A stretch of DNA of 64,000 bases, taken from the NCBI GenBank assembly GCA_020161505.1, contig JAIUNY010000002.1:245925-309924 (forward strand). The letters are read 5' to 3'. Position 1 is the first letter of the stretch. Every line of letters starts with the position of its first letter. This document shows positions 41,558-48,788 of this stretch, piece by piece. This stretch comes from Armatimonadota bacterium (GTDB lineage: Bacteria > Armatimonadota > Fimbriimonadia > Fimbriimonadales > Fimbriimonadaceae). The translations under genes were made by a program, and so were the position numbers. The notes under the pieces are model-generated. The model was given only the letters and a program-made list of their open reading frames with translations, made no database searches and was not told the origin of the DNA.

Positions 41558-41800
41558 GTGGAAACCGCTTACAACATTCTCCTGGGAATCGCCGTGCTCA
41601 TCGCGGTGGTCTTCATCGGCATCGTTTTCCTCACCGGAAAGGGTGATGCGATGTCTGGCGGCGGCGGGAGCGTTCGCACCACCTTCAAGGGCAAAGCGAG
41701 CTTCGACGACCAAATGTTCCGGTACACCGCTATTCTGGGCGGAACCTTCATGTTCCTCATGCTCGTCCTCGACGTGCTCGCCGGTCAAGTGTTTAAGTAA
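41558..41800 (+). CDS. secG: Preprotein translocase subunit SecG
   Basis: 80 aa, two membrane helices (ILLGIAVLIAVVFIGIVFL and YTAILGGTFMFLMLVLDVLA) with the SecG-type cytoplasmic loop GKGDAMSGGGG. It stimulates SecYEG protein export. GTG start at 41558. Downstream 34 nt, including a small TTGGCCAA palindrome, separate it from the metallophosphatase. Confidence 0.86.
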   Translation: METAYNILLGIAVLIAVVFIGIVFLTGKGDAMSGGGGSVRTTFKGKASFDDQMFRYTAILGGTFMFLMLVLDVLAGQVFK

Positions 41801-41834
41801 GTATTGAACCTGGCCTCTTGGCCAAGCAGGGCGC

Positions 41835-42554
41835 GTGTCCCTCTCACTCCTCCACACCAACGATCTTCACGGTCATCTGACCTCCGAAACAAAGGGGGCT
41901 CTCCAGGCTTGGCGAGCCGAGTCTGATCTCTATTTCGATACCGGCGATGCCATCAAGGCCGGAAATCTGGCCATTCCTTTGCGCCCGGAAGCCGTGTGGC
42001 AGGATCTTGCGGAGCTTCGGTGCACGGCTAGTGTCCCGGGAAATCGGGAATCTCATCCTCTGGCGGCTGGGTGGTCGGCGAAGACGGCGGGGCTTTCTCA
42101 TCCTCTGCTTTGCGGCAATTTTAGGTTCAAAAGTGGGGGTTTGGTGCTTCCTGGCTCACTCGAATTGGAGGTTAAGGGGATCCGGGTCGGGGTTCTGGGC
42201 GTGATGGTTCCGATGGTGACGGAGCGGATGAAAGCCAGCCTTGCCGCGAGTGCATTCGTGTGGGATCAACCCGTGCCGAGTGCGGTTCGGATGGCCGAGG
42301 AGATGCGGAGTCGTGTGGATGTGCTCATTGCCCTGACCCACATCGGGATTGCCAAGGATCGCGAATTAGCGCAGGCAACCGACTTGATCGACATCATCCT
42401 GGGCGGGCATAGTCATACCGTGCTGGACGTTCCCGAGAAAGTTGGTCGCACGTGGATCGCTCAAGGAGGGTCTCATGCGCGGTTTGCCGGGCGATATGTG
42501 TGGGAAAACGGGGTGCTTTCGGGTGGTTTAGTGCCCTGGAAGGGGGTGAAATGA
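41835..42554 (+). CDS. Metallophosphatase, 5'-nucleotidase N-terminal domain only
   Basis: 239 aa calcineurin-like phosphoesterase of the UshA/CpdB type: HTNDLHGH (7-14), YFDTGDAI, PGNRE, LIALTHIG, IILGGHSHT, all dinuclear metal motifs. It lacks a signal peptide and the C-terminal nucleotide-binding domain. GTG start. The stop overlaps the ccmA start (ATGA), so it is translationally joined to the ccm genes although a link in function is unclear. A separate UshA-type C-domain is at 19803-20369. Confidence 0.82.
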   Translation: MSLSLLHTNDLHGHLTSETKGALQAWRAESDLYFDTGDAIKAGNLAIPLRPEAVWQDLAELRCTASVPGNRESHPLAAGWSAKTAGLSHPLLCGNFRFKSGGLVLPGSLELEVKGIRVGVLGVMVPMVTERMKASLAASAFVWDQPVPSAVRMAEEMRSRVDVLIALTHIGIAKDRELAQATDLIDIILGGHSHTVLDVPEKVGRTWIAQGGSHARFAGRYVWENGVLSGGLVPWKGVK

Positions 42555-43114
42555 GCCTTCTTTCGGCGGAGAACCTGGGGCATCGATTCGATCAGGGGTG
42601 GCTTTTCCGGCATGTTTCGTTCGATTTGGTGGCGGGGGATCGGCTGATTGTCCTCGGACACAACGGGAGTGGAAAATCCACCATGCTGCGGGGAATATCT
42701 CGCCACCTCACCCTGCGAGAAGGCGTCGTTCGAGGGTCCGATCGGATCGGCTACGCCGCGCTCGATTTGGCTTTGTATCCTCAGCTGACAGCACGGGAAC
42801 ATTTGGAATATGCCGGGGCTCTGCGCGGTGTTCCGGCGCGGGTTGAGGAGCTTTTGGGGCTGGTCGGGCTCGCCGAAGCAATCGAGAAACGATGCGGCGC
42901 GATGAGCACCGGGATGAGAGCCCGCATGAAGCTGGCTCTTGCCATCCAGCATTCGCCGGACGTGTTGGTTCTGGACGAGCCGACTGCCGCTTTGGATGAG
43001 CAAGGCCGGGCGGTGGTCGATGCCGTGGTGCATGGGTTCGCGGGGGCATGCCTGATCGCCACCAACGATCCGGAGGATAGGAGGTGGGCCACCCATGAGC
43101 TGGATTTGGGGTGA
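42551..43114 (+). CDS. ccmA: Haem exporter ATP-binding protein
   Basis: 187 aa ABC ATPase. Walker A GHNGSGKST (about 37-45), signature region STGMRARMKLALA, Walker B DVLVLDEPTAALD. Short, as CcmA proteins are. With CcmB, CcmC and CcmD it releases haem from CcmC to CcmE in system I cytochrome c maturation. ATG overlaps the phosphatase stop. The repeat block starts just after its stop and splits it from ccmB. Confidence 0.85.
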   Translation: MSLLSAENLGHRFDQGWLFRHVSFDLVAGDRLIVLGHNGSGKSTMLRGISRHLTLREGVVRGSDRIGYAALDLALYPQLTAREHLEYAGALRGVPARVEELLGLVGLAEAIEKRCGAMSTGMRARMKLALAIQHSPDVLVLDEPTAALDEQGRAVVDAVVHGFAGACLIATNDPEDRRWATHELDLG

Positions 43115-43152
43115 AGGCTTGGGAGGCGCTCGGCCCGTGGCGGCAGTCTCCC

Positions 43153-44008
43153 TTCAAGCGGAGATTTCGGGGAGGGCGTCGATTGAGAGTGGGCAGAAAC
43201 CTGGGTGCCCCGATCCCTTTAGGGTCGGGACAAGTGATGCTCTCACCCTGGTAAGTGACAGGCCGCGGAGATCCTCGGATGTTAGTTGGGGGATCCCGAC
43301 CCTGAAGGGATCGGGGCACCCGAGTTGGAGAAGTGTTTTCGGCTCGACGGGGTCGGGATTGCAGGAACGAAGCGTCGACCTTCGCCCTCCACCGACTCCC
43401 GTCGAGGGAGGGTGGCCGAAGGCCGGGAGGGGGATTTCCGAATCCTCGCAGAGGATTCGGGGGCCGGAGGCCCGTTCAAAACGGGCGGTGCGCAGACTCG
43501 ACTGGGCTAACGCCCAGCCAAGCACGGTTTCCCCCTCCCGCCCCGTTGCGGCACCCTCCCCCAAATCGGAGATTTTGGTGAGGGCGACGGTTGAAAATTG
43601 GTTCATCCCGACCCTGAAGGGATCGGGGCACCCTTGTTTCCGGAGTGCCTTGGGATCACCCTGGTCAGGATTGCGGCAACCAACTCTTAGCCTTCGCCCT
43701 CCACCGGCTCCCGTCGGGGGAGGGTGGCCGAAGGCCGGGAGGGGGCAATCCGAATCCTCGCAGAGGATTCGGGGGCCGCAGGCCCGTTCTAAGCAGGCGG
43801 TAGTCAAGCTCGACTGGGCTAACGCCCAGCCGAGTACGGTTTCCCCCTCCCGCCCCGTTGGGGCACCCTCCCCCAAATCGGAGATTTGGTGGAGGGAGTC
43901 GATTGAGGGTCTGTTGTGGGCGGCCCCTCCCCGGCTATCGCCGACCCTCCCCGAGACAAGCTCGGAGAGGGCTCTCAAGTTCCCGACCCTGAAGGGATCG
44001 GGGCACCC
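43153..44008. repeat. Array of compound hairpin repeats with 312-bp tandem duplication between ccmA and ccmB
   Basis: Four unit types occur in fixed order. A: 27 bp with core CCTGAAGGGATCGGGGCACC at 43295-43321, 43607-43633 and 43982-44008, plus inverted at 43203-43229. B: 55 bp at 43379-43433 and 43691-43745. C: perfect 10-bp palindrome arms CCGAATCCTC/GAGGATTCGG at 43438-43460 and 43750-43772. D: 43498-43584 and 43809-43896, with CTGGGC/GCCCAG and a 14-bp stem 43866-43879 with 43883-43896. A, B and C recur at exactly 312 bp (D within a base), so one ABCD block is tandemly doubled. A D-like tail is at 43155-43189. No transposase is present. Confidence 0.85.
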
Positions 44009-44053
44009 GGGATGGGCGTTCTCTGGAGCCCAGACGAGAGTGGGAGGGTGGCG

Positions 44054-44782
44054 ATGAACCCGCCTTGGATCACGGCTCTCAAGAAGGAATTCACCGCCGA
44101 ACTCCGGGCCAAACAGGGCATCACGACTTCCGGTCTCTTTGGATTGATGGCCGTCGCGGCGTGCGGATTTGCCTCCAGCATCGAAAAGCCCGGCCCCGGA
44201 CTCGCGGCGGGGCTGCTCAGCGTGATTCTGCTGTTCGTGAGCACAGTGGCGATTCCCCGCATTTTCATTGCCGAGCAGGAGCAAGGCACCTTTGATCTTT
44301 ACCGGCAATGGGCGAGCCCGACGGCGATTTTCCTCGGCAAACTCCTCTTTGCCGCCGCTCAGATGATCCTGATATCCCTGATGGTGGGGGCGATTTATGT
44401 CGCGATGGTTGCGCCAGAGCTCAAGATTCCCTGGCTCTACTGGGTGGGGACAATCCTGTTTGGAATTGCCGCCTCGAACGTGCTCTGCATCGCCGGGAGC
44501 CTGGTGATGGGGGCGGCAAACCGGTGGATTCTTGCTGGAGTGATCTCGCTGCCACTCACCTTTCCGCTTGTTTTCATGGGGGTGGGTTTGCTGCGGGTTG
44601 CGTTCGGCGAAGGCACCCTGAACGGGGGATTCATCAACCTGATTGGGCTGCTCGGCTACGCGATTGCCCCGATCGGGCTCGGGCCGTTTTTGGCGGAATC
44701 TCTCTGGAATGAGGCCAATACGGAAGACCGAAAAGGCCTGCAAGGCCAGGGCGCGACGGAATCACAATGGGAGGGTCGATGA
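44054..44782 (+). CDS. ccmB: Haem exporter membrane protein CcmB
   Basis: 242 aa from ATG 44054, with GGAGGG 6 nt upstream; a longer in-frame start would extend into the repeats. Six predicted membrane helices. Starts FTAELRAKQGITTSGLFGLMAV, with SVILLFVSTVAIPRIFIAEQEQGTFDLYRQW (CcmB-like LFxxSTxAIxRxFxxEQE block) and a Leu/Ile-rich remainder. It pairs with CcmA. The stop overlaps the ccmC start (ATGA). Confidence 0.88.
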   Translation: MNPPWITALKKEFTAELRAKQGITTSGLFGLMAVAACGFASSIEKPGPGLAAGLLSVILLFVSTVAIPRIFIAEQEQGTFDLYRQWASPTAIFLGKLLFAAAQMILISLMVGAIYVAMVAPELKIPWLYWVGTILFGIAASNVLCIAGSLVMGAANRWILAGVISLPLTFPLVFMGVGLLRVAFGEGTLNGGFINLIGLLGYAIAPIGLGPFLAESLWNEANTEDRKGLQGQGATESQWEGR

Positions 44783-45513
44783 ACCCGCGACTTCTGATTG
44801 CCGGACTGCTGGGTGTGGTGATGACCGGCTACATCTACTCGGTGCCGGATGCCAGACTTTTCCGCGATCCGGCGATGGCCCGGATTCTCTTCACCCACGT
44901 TCCGAGCGCGTTTGTCGCCTCGATCTTTTTTGTGGTCGCAGCGTGGGCTGGATTGCAGGTTTTGGGGAAGGGACGAGTTCTGCATCGCGCGCGGCTCCAC
45001 GCCGCTGTCGAACTCGGGGCTTTGTTCGCCGGGTTCACGATGGCGACCGGGATTCTGTTCAGCCGGGTGCAATGGGGCGAGTGGTGGCACAACGATCCTC
45101 GCCAGACTTCCTTCCTGATCGTGCTGTTGAGCTATCTGGCCCTACTCGGCTTGCGGGGCGCCTTTAGCGACCCGGAGAAGCGGGATAAGACCACGGCCGC
45201 CTATGCCGTTGCCTTGCTGCTACCGGCGATCTTTCTGACTTTCATCTATCCGCGCTTGCCCCATGTGGCGCAGCAGTCGTTCCACCCCTCGACCACAATT
45301 CCGAAGGGTGAATTGGACACCGCGTATCAGATTGGGCTTTGGGGCAACGTGACGGCGTTCCTCGTTCTCGCTTTCTTCGTCTATGGCCTCCGCGTGAGGC
45401 AAGAGCTTCATTCCCGCGCATTGGAAAACCTCGATGACCACCTCGCAGATTCTCACCATGATTCCCCCGATTCTCGTGTTCGTCGGCCTGTGGCTGTACG
45501 TCGCGAAGATTGA
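44779..45513 (+). CDS. ccmC: Haem handling protein CcmC
   Basis: 244 aa from ATG 44779. Six membrane helices. The WWD haem-binding motif is WGEWWHNDPRQTS (99-111), a variant of WGTWWVWDARLTS, flanked by a His in THVPSA (40) and another in the SFHPSTT segment, the two haem ligands. It loads haem for CcmE. The C-terminal about 30 residues overlap the start of a small CcmD-like gene in another frame. Confidence 0.88.
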   Translation: MNPRLLIAGLLGVVMTGYIYSVPDARLFRDPAMARILFTHVPSAFVASIFFVVAAWAGLQVLGKGRVLHRARLHAAVELGALFAGFTMATGILFSRVQWGEWWHNDPRQTSFLIVLLSYLALLGLRGAFSDPEKRDKTTAAYAVALLLPAIFLTFIYPRLPHVAQQSFHPSTTIPKGELDTAYQIGLWGNVTAFLVLAFFVYGLRVRQELHSRALENLDDHLADSHHDSPDSRVRRPVAVRRED

Positions 45514-45556
45514 TCGGGCGATGAAAGCCTCCGAAGACTCCAGGCCGAAGTCGTGA
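45434..45556 (+). CDS. CcmD-like single-helix small protein
   Basis: 40 aa, MTTSQILTMIPPILVFVGLW start, one membrane helix (about 8-24) followed by a charged tail (IDRAMKASEDSRPKS). It overlaps the ccmC 3' end by 80 nt in a different frame. CcmD proteins are this small, have one helix and a basic/polar C-terminus, and follow ccmC, so position and shape fit; sequence alone cannot prove it. Confidence 0.6.
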   Translation: MTTSQILTMIPPILVFVGLWLYVAKIDRAMKASEDSRPKS

Positions 45557-45558
45557 GG

Positions 45559-45610
45559 GCAACTTATACCAACTTATAGCGAAAAGTCGATATAAGTTGG
45601 TATAGGTTGC
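45559..45610. repeat. 20-bp near-perfect inverted repeat, AT-rich
   Basis: Arms 45559-45578 and 45591-45610 match 19 of 20, the exception being a G-U-type pair; loop 12 nt. Lies between the convergent ccm operon and leuC. Without a T run it may still stop both transcripts, or may be a small mobile palindrome. Confidence 0.7.
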
Positions 45611-45615
45611 GCGGC

Positions 45616-47001
45616 TCAGAGCAGCTCGCGCGGGTCAGCGAGACGACCCGTGAGCGCGGTTGCTGCGGCGGTGATTGGGCTGACGAGGTGGGTTCGGCTG
45701 CCGGGGCCTTGGCGGCCTTCGTAGGGGCGATTGCTGGTGCTGGCGCTGCGTTGCTGAGGACGCAGGATGTCGCCGTTCATGCCCAGGCACATCGAGCATC
45801 CGGCGCGGTGCCACTCGAACCCTGCCGCCTTGAAGACTTCATCCAGACCCTCTTGCTCCGCCAGAGCGCGCACCGACGCCGAACCAGGCACGACCATCGC
45901 GCGCACTCCGCTAGCAACCTGTCGGCCATTGACCACGGTAGCAGCTTCGCGCAGATCCTCGATGCGAGAATTGGTGCAGCTGCCGATGAAGACGGTGTTG
46001 ATCTCCAGATCCTGCATCGCGGTGCCGGGTTTGAGGCCCATGTACATCTGGGCGCGGGCTTCGGCGGCATCGCTGGGTACGGGGATTTCGCCGGTGATGT
46101 CCACCGTCATGGCAGGAGTGGTTCCCCAGCTGACTTGCGGCACAAGGGCATTGACATCCAAGGTTTCCAGACGGTCGAAGGTGGCCCCGGCTTCGGTCGG
46201 GAGGGTGCGGGCGTGGGCGACCATCCGCTCGAACGCCTCGCCCTTGGGGGCAAAGGGGCGATCCTTGGCGGCAATGAACTCGAACGTGGTGTCGTCGGGG
46301 GCGATCATGCCTGCGCGGGCCCCCATTTCGATGCTCATGTTGCAGATCGTCATGCGTCCGCTCATGCCGAGGGCTTGGATGGCTTCACCGCGATATTCGG
46401 CGACATAACCGGTGGCTCCGCCCGCCCCAAGCTTGCGGATGATGGCGAGGATGATGTCTTTCGCCGTAACTCCGTGGCCCAGACGACCGGTGGTTTCGAT
46501 TCCGAGCGACTTGGGCTTTTTGCTGGCGCGGAGAGTTTGGGTAGCGAGAACGTGCTCAACTTCGCTGGTGCCGATGCCGAAGGCCAGTGCGCCGAAGGCT
46601 CCGTGGGTGGAGGTGTGGCTGTCTCCGCAGACAATGGTGAGTCCGGGCAGCGTGATGCCGAGCTCGGGGCCGATCACGTGGACAATGCCTTGGCGCGGGT
46701 CATCGTAGCCGAACAAGGGGATGCCGAACTCCTTGGCGTTCTTATCCAGAGCGGCGAGTTGCTGGCCGCTGAGGGTGCTTTCGTCGATGGCGCGGCCATC
46801 GGTCGGGACGTTGTGATCGACGGTGGCAAAAGTGAGATCGGGGCGGCGGACGGGACGCTGAGCTTCGCGGAGGCCATCGAAGGCTTGCGGCGAGGTGACC
46901 TCGTGGACAAGGTGCCGGTCGATGTAGAGGAGAGAACCTCCGCCGGGGAGGTCGCACACCACGTGGCTCTCCCACACCTTGTCGAACAGCGTCTTTGCCA
47001 T
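45616..47001 (-). CDS. leuC: 3-isopropylmalate dehydratase large subunit
   Basis: 461 aa aconitase-family enzyme of leucine synthesis; isomerises 2- to 3-isopropylmalate with LeuD. N-terminal [49 protein letters not shown], and 4Fe-4S cysteines in GSCTNSR (about 341) and GCSMCLGMN (about 403). Complete. leuD is not adjacent, which is unusual. The stop lies 5 nt from the large palindrome. Confidence 0.95.
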   Translation of the reverse strand: MAKTLFDKVWESHVVCDLPGGGSLLYIDRHLVHEVTSPQAFDGLREAQRPVRRPDLTFATVDHNVPTDGRAIDESTLSGQQLAALDKNAKEFGIPLFGYDDPRQGIVHVIGPELGITLPGLTIVCGDSHTSTHGAFGALAFGIGTSEVEHVLATQTLRASKKPKSLGIETTGRLGHGVTAKDIILAIIRKLGAGGATGYVAEYRGEAIQALGMSGRMTICNMSIEMGARAGMIAPDDTTFEFIAAKDRPFAPKGEAFERMVAHARTLPTEAGATFDRLETLDVNALVPQVSWGTTPAMTVDITGEIPVPSDAAEARAQMYMGLKPGTAMQDLEINTVFIGSCTNSRIEDLREAATVVNGRQVASGVRAMVVPGSASVRALAEQEGLDEVFKAAGFEWHRAGCSMCLGMNGDILRPQQRSASTSNRPYEGRQGPGSRTHLVSPITAAATALTGRLADPRELL

Positions 47002-47135
47002 ATCGCTCTATTCTACGCAGATTCGGGGGAGAATTTGAGGTTGGAGGCGGGTTGTCGGGGTGGTTCGGTGAGGAAAGACCCGGTCCTGCGTCCTATCGTG
47101 GAATGATTTTGGTGGGATGCCCGGATCGGACCGGG

Positions 47136-47141
47136 TATCTT
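47136..47141 (+). promoter_or_regulatory. Probable -10 element of the tRNA operon
   Basis: TATCTT 12 nt before the tRNA-Tyr 5' end. The -35 is weak. CCGG arms (47121-47135) form a small palindrome between them. Confidence 0.4.
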
Positions 47142-47153
47142 GATCGTCCGCGT

Positions 47154-47236
47154 GGGGAGTTGCCCGAGTGGCCAATGGGAACAGACTGTAAATCTGTCGG
47201 CGAACGCCTTCGCAGGTTCGAATCCTGCACTCCCCA
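47154..47236 (+). tRNA. tRNA-Tyr (GTA)
   Basis: 83 nt class II tRNA with 7-bp acceptor stem GGGGAGT/ACTCCCC, anticodon loop CTGTAAA (GTA), long variable arm, T-loop GTTCGAATC, discriminator A. CCA is encoded (47237-47239). Confidence 0.95.
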
Positions 47237-47271
47237 CCACCCACGCTTTTAACTGAATAGCGACAACACGA

Positions 47272-47343
47272 GCCCCCGTAGCTCAGCGGCAGAGCGTTCC
47301 CTTGGTAAGGGAGAGGTCACGAGTTCAATTCTCGTCGGGGGCT
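47272..47343 (+). tRNA. tRNA-Thr (GGT)
   Basis: 72 nt, acceptor stem GCCCCCG/CGGGGGC, D-loop AGCTCAGCGGCAGAGC, anticodon loop TTGGTAA (GGT), T-loop GTTCAATTC, discriminator T, encoded CCA 47344-47346. 35 nt after tRNA-Tyr, same operon. Confidence 0.95.
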
Positions 47344-47371
47344 CCATATTATGTTTTTTCTGAATTTCCTC

Positions 47372-47406
47372 TTGACAATTCAGAAAGTGTCCTGTACGAT
47401 GAGGGC
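47372..47406 (+). promoter_or_regulatory. Consensus promoter TTGACA-N17-TACGAT ending six bases before a start codon
   Basis: TTGACA 47372-47377, 17-bp spacer, TACGAT 47395-47400, six bases, ATG 47407. The best -35 in the window, and the spacing predicts transcription starting at or next to the ATG. Confidence 0.75.
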
Positions 47407-47763
47407 ATGAGGGCAAAAACTCTCCTACTCGTAGCAATTCCGCTCGTATGCCAACTACCGCTCTTGGTACTGGCGAACACCCCATCTCAACAAAACACGC
47501 AAAACCCGTTGCCAGCATGCGGTAACCTGATCAGATCATTCTGGCGTTCCGAAACAATCGAGAAGAACGACGGTGGCGTATGCTCTAACACTAAACCGCA
47601 CTACAAGTACCGCCGATCCATCCATGAGTACGTTTTTACGGGGGGATACAAGTATTACTGCCTCGACTGGGAGTATACAAACGAATGCGTTACCACATAT
47701 GCCGAGAATTTTCCACCATGCCCTAGTCATACTTGCTCGGCGGTCTCAGGCGACCCTGACTGA
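47407..47763 (+). CDS. Small secreted Cys-rich protein of unknown function
   Basis: 118 aa from ATG 47407 directly after a strong promoter. Signal peptide (LLLVAIPLVCQLPLLVLA). Mature part has about seven Cys (CGNL, VCSN, YYCLD, NECVTT, PPCPSHTCS), suggesting disulfides. No family recognised. The last stop base is the first base of the next ATG (TGATG), so it is coupled to a prepilin gene. Codon use looks more AT-rich than in neighbours. Confidence 0.65.
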   Translation: MRAKTLLLVAIPLVCQLPLLVLANTPSQQNTQNPLPACGNLIRSFWRSETIEKNDGGVCSNTKPHYKYRRSIHEYVFTGGYKYYCLDWEYTNECVTTYAENFPPCPSHTCSAVSGDPD

Positions 47764-48371
47764 TGCAAATGAATATTCCCTGCCGTAAAGCGTTTACGCT
47801 GATTGAACTTCTTATCGTCATCGGTATTGTTGTTATCATAGCGGCACTACTCTTTCCGCTCTTCTCTGCCGCAAAGCGAAAAGCGATGGAAACCCAAGAA
47901 CTAAATCAACTGAGGCAGTGGGCTGTAGCGCACGAAAGCTACCTCGCTGATTTCGATGATAAGTTACCAGGAGATACCATTCCCTTGGTTCGAGGTGGGT
48001 ACGCTCCCGCCTCACTGTGTGCGTTGCCCTGGGATCCTTTCCCTGAGGGCTGGGCCAACTCGAATCGTCATGACGGGATTGCACCGAAGACACCTTATAA
48101 GGACTCTTTTATGCCTTTGAGGTTGGCGGCTGGAAGACAATTCTTCGAGGCGTTTCGGCAGTCGAACAATGGAGGCTGGCTGATCTCAGCCTCCCACGAC
48201 TCCAGCTACGATGCTGGAGATGTTGTTTTAAAGAAGTCGAAGTACAGGCGTCTAACTTTTGGAGGTTCAATCATACATCGCCGTTTCAATGTTGTTGCGT
48301 ACAGGGGAGATGAGGCAGTTTTTATGGATCAACACTTCTCTGATGACCAGGTGATTCCGCTCCCAGAGTGA
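47763..48371 (+). CDS. Type IV prepilin-like / pseudopilin protein
   Basis: 202 aa. N-terminal prepilin motif CRKAFTLIELLIVIGIVVII with cleavage before Phe and Glu at +5, followed by LRQWAVAHESYLADFDDKLPGD, the pattern of the large prepilin families common in Planctomycetes and Armatimonadota. C-terminal domain globular (HRRFNVVAYRGDEAVFMDQHF), where others have H-X9-DG. The ATG at 47769 is an alternative start. Coupled to genes on both sides. Confidence 0.82.
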   Translation: MQMNIPCRKAFTLIELLIVIGIVVIIAALLFPLFSAAKRKAMETQELNQLRQWAVAHESYLADFDDKLPGDTIPLVRGGYAPASLCALPWDPFPEGWANSNRHDGIAPKTPYKDSFMPLRLAAGRQFFEAFRQSNNGGWLISASHDSSYDAGDVVLKKSKYRRLTFGGSIIHRRFNVVAYRGDEAVFMDQHFSDDQVIPLPE

Positions 48372-48757
48372 AAACTTCCTTTTTGCACGTTTTCGGTGCA
48401 TTGTGCATCTTAACGCTCATCAGAGTCGTGTCACTGATCGTGTTTACGTTCTCCCGAGTTCCCGAATCATCGTCGCAGCCCATCCTCTTCGTGCCCCAGC
48501 TTTTTGCCGCAGTCACGCTCTACTTCGCGATCCTCTCTGAAAGAAATCCCGAAAGGATAGGGCTTGCTGTTGCAAGTGTTGCCTGGCTTGCATTAGCAAC
48601 AACGCTTTTGACCGTCGAGTCCCGATCCACTCCGTGGATACTTGCTGCGGTTCTGCAAACACTTGACTCTGCTATTGTTTTGATTGCGGCTCTCCTGGGT
48701 GCGCTCGCCGGGCGGTACCTCACGAAGTCACTCTCTCAGCGCAGGGATCAAACCTAG
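48368..48757 (+). CDS. Small integral membrane protein, unknown
   Basis: 129 aa, four predicted hydrophobic helices (LHVFGALCILTLIRVVSLIVF, LFVPQLFAAVTLYFAIL, IGLAVASVAWLALATTLL, SAIVLIAALLGALAGRYL). GTG start overlaps the prepilin stop (GTGA). Not recognised; third member of the cassette after tRNA-Thr. Confidence 0.6.
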   Translation: MKTSFLHVFGALCILTLIRVVSLIVFTFSRVPESSSQPILFVPQLFAAVTLYFAILSERNPERIGLAVASVAWLALATTLLTVESRSTPWILAAVLQTLDSAIVLIAALLGALAGRYLTKSLSQRRDQT

Positions 48758-48788
48758 CTGCTGCCCCCTGGTACCATGAGGGTTGCCC

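Noticed and set aside
43295..44008. CRISPR array
   Set aside because: Repeats are few, long, of mixed type and palindromic at 312-bp spacing, without regular unique spacers or cas genes.
43095..44057. 320-codon plus-strand frame (and a 529-codon minus-strand frame) across the repeat array
   Set aside because: Both are open only because the GC-rich repeats lack stops; the translated text repeats PDPFRVG/APSPKSEI-type pieces at the DNA period, and the frames overlap real ccm genes.
45607..47106. 499-codon plus-strand frame
   Set aside because: Antisense to leuC.
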